Source of the DNA: Strigamia acuminata | Lineage: Eukaryota; Arthropoda; Chilopoda; Geophilomorpha; Linotaeniidae | Assembly (NCBI GenBank): GCA_949358305.1 | Contig: OX442321.1 | Location: forward strand, 9,265,605-9,325,604 | Length of the DNA stretch: 60,000 bases | Direction: 5' to 3' | Part shown: piece by piece, positions 58,001-60,000 of the stretch | Layout of the letters: every line of letters starts with the position of its first letter | Numbering within the stretch: position 1 is the stretch's first letter | Translations under genes and position numbers: made by a program | Notes under the pieces: model-generated | Databases searched by the model: none | The model's input: only the letters and a program-made list of their open reading frames with translations | Told to the model about the DNA's origin: nothing

Positions 58001-60000
58001 GCTGTAGGGATGGACGGTGCAAAAGGGGTCAGCACTCTGCGCCTGCCCTACACTGCTGGCCCCACTCTATAACTTGCCCATCCTTTCTATTAGAAAAGGA
58101 TGTTTATGTTTTGCACTTTTCATCTCTAATCAAGCGCGCCTTTTGCAAAAAAGATGACGCTAATAAAAGGAATTGCATTGTTTTGCATTTGTATGGTCGT
58201 TCGGATGACTCGCTTGATACAATAATGATGGTTTACGATCTCTGTTGGAGTCGTCAAAGCGTTTTATACGTAAGCCGTCACTGCGTCGTCGATATTTATT
58301 ATGGAACTGGTGTAGAATCTGGATGTCGCGGACTTAAAACTCGGCATACGCTTTTCTCGACTCATTATAATGTTAAAGAGGGAAATTATCTGCTCCATAA
58401 AGAATGTTTTATTTGTCCCAAACTGTTTCTATCGAGTTGTTAAATTAAACCGTTTTGTAATTAAGCTGTAATTTTAGAGTGTATTAGTAATTACAAAATT
58501 GTAAATTCTCTTCCGAAATTACAATTATATTAAAGACATAAAGACATAGACATTTAAAATAAGACTTCTTTTTTTGTTTTCTTAATTCTAATCATTTCGT
58601 TGTTGCTGATGCGGCAACAAGTCTTTTTCCGTGTTGGTTTCAGGCTTGGAATCGATATAAATAGATCGAGAAGGGAATGATTTGATAGACGTAGAGAAAG
58701 GTGAAAGAAGTTGCTCGTTTTTGAGTTGTTTACGCAATAAATGAGTGAAAATGGGAGGTCTCTCCTCTCTGGTTTGCGCGCTCGGTGAAGATTGCAGGTC
58801 GCATCAAGCACGATCCGCAAACATCAATGGCACTAAATAAATAATTATTTTTTTTTTAAGTTTTAGACTTTAATTCAAAGCTGTGCTTTTAAAGTTGAGT
58901 TGAGAGAGGTCATTTGTCTGCATTTGCGAAACCAGTCTTTAAATTTATATTTATAGTGCGGCAATAAATTGTAATCCGGACCAAAAAAAAGAAGCTAAAA
59001 TAAGAAAATAAAATCATTTCAAATGAAAATGGCCGCCGCTGCGTGATTAGAATTCCAGTGAGTTTACAAACTGACACCACCGAAGATTTTGTTGTTCAAC
59101 TGTCCTTGAGTTGTTGACAACAGATCCCTCAAGGAACTCCACAATCGCAAAGTGAAAACAAAATTTTTTTTTTCTTAAATTAAATAAAAAAAAAATCGTA
59201 AGAAAAAAAAGGTGAAAAATAAGCAAAAATTAGATTGTCGGCAATAAAGAGAAGAAAAAATATTTACATTCCAGCGAAGACTTTGAGAGAAAAAAAGAAC
59301 GGAATATATTTTTTAATCAACTTAAATTCCCAGGACGATATTTTTTTTGTTTTTCGTAGATAAATATTTTTTTCATCTTTGTCTTTTTCGTTTTCTCTTT
59401 CTTGTTACAATTTCTTGTGTGCGACGTAGTTAATCGATAATCTAGACGGCGACAGAATGACGCACTGGCATCTGCTTGTGTGCTGTGGTCTGAGCTATTT
59501 TCAGTTCACCAAAGTCAAAAGACGATCCACGTGCTATAACTCAATTGAGGAACACATCACCAACGTCCGTTTGCTCTTATTTCGGAGCAAATCGTTTTGG
59601 ACCAGATGTCGCCAATGGCTACCTCCGCGTGACCCCTCAGGTCCAATTGGGGTCGCTGGATCTGATCGGGAACAGCGAAACGGGGTTGCATTATGGGCTT
59701 ACACACCAGCGAAGGATTCGATACAAACTCAGTAGCCACCGTTTGGCGGTGAGCCCTAATCCTGATCTAAGGCCCCTGGCAAAGGGCCAGCATCGTGTGG
59801 GATAGGGGGCGCTGAGTAGATTAGGTTTCCATGCCAACTGTCGACTTTGTCTTCATATATATATATAAGAAAACGCCAGAGACAGGTCAGGGGAAAGGGT
59901 TTCAGGGGTAATAAGCGAGGAGATGTTTCAATACAAATTGCATGGAAGGACATAAAAATCTTTAAATTAAAGTCAGAACGGCACAACATAAGTTGATGGC
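55058..60000. other. Probable neuroligin upstream intron, no exon recognised
   Basis: The neuroligin exon ending at 55057 needs an upstream phase-1 exon. I found no minus-strand match to the neuroligin N-terminal region up to the window end. Plus-strand frames at 57774-58443 and 59457-59805 are open but unrecognised. A GC-richer patch at about 59560-59830 stands out in composition and could be a repeat or an exon of another gene. Confidence 0.35.

Noticed and set aside
57774-58443. Two plus-strand open frames of 77 and 153 codons
   Set aside because: No recognised domain and no convincing splice sites joining them; left as unsupported.
59457-59805. Plus-strand frames at the window end, one starting with a signal-peptide-like stretch
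   Set aside because: Two competing frames overlap, neither recognised, and the window stops before any confirming exon.

Overview
This is nuclear DNA from an animal. It is AT-rich, with short spliced exons, GT-AG introns often only 45-100 bp long, A/T homopolymers and microsatellites. Gene content (cuticlin-type ZP proteins, a GPI-type acetylcholinesterase, neuroligin, serpin, apoD-like lipocalin, beta-arrestin) suggests an invertebrate, most likely an arthropod. A CatSper auxiliary subunit argues against an insect, because insects lack CatSper. A compact-genome myriapod, chelicerate or crustacean would fit, but the sequence alone does not settle the species.

Layout, left to right: 3' part of very-long-chain acyl-CoA dehydrogenase (+, 72-2238); CatSper delta/epsilon-like subunit (+, 2430-5796); two tandem ZP-domain membrane proteins (+, 6578-8330 and 10114-12665), with a 35-40 bp minisatellite and a TATA box before the second; Rab6 with two alternative last exons (+, 13331-15757); an unrecognised 13-exon gene in which every intron is phase 1 (+, 17036-18899); beta-arrestin (+, 20603-23029); an intronless-CDS serpin (+, 24892-26163); an orphan membrane exon (+, about 26316-26486); PDCD10/CCM3 (+, 26907-27896); RCBTB1/2 (+, 28665-31558); acetylcholinesterase (+, 36749-42521) behind a 5 kb upstream region with a CG-rich stretch; an apoD-like lipocalin (-, 45986-46831); and the 3' two thirds of neuroligin (-, 47704-55057). 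The last 5 kb is probably neuroligin intron.

Most genes are unrelated housekeeping or signalling genes packed head to tail. Two relationships stand out. The ZP genes are a tandem duplication. Acetylcholinesterase and neuroligin, members of one alpha/beta-hydrolase family, face each other across the lipocalin and share an intron at the same codon and phase.

The strongest candidate for something undescribed is the 17.0-18.9 kb gene. It is built from short exons whose lengths are all multiples of three and whose introns are all phase 1, with an in-frame early stop and poly(A) signal after exon 4. Splice sites were read by eye and checked by frame arithmetic. For every gene described as complete, the exon lengths sum to a whole number of codons.
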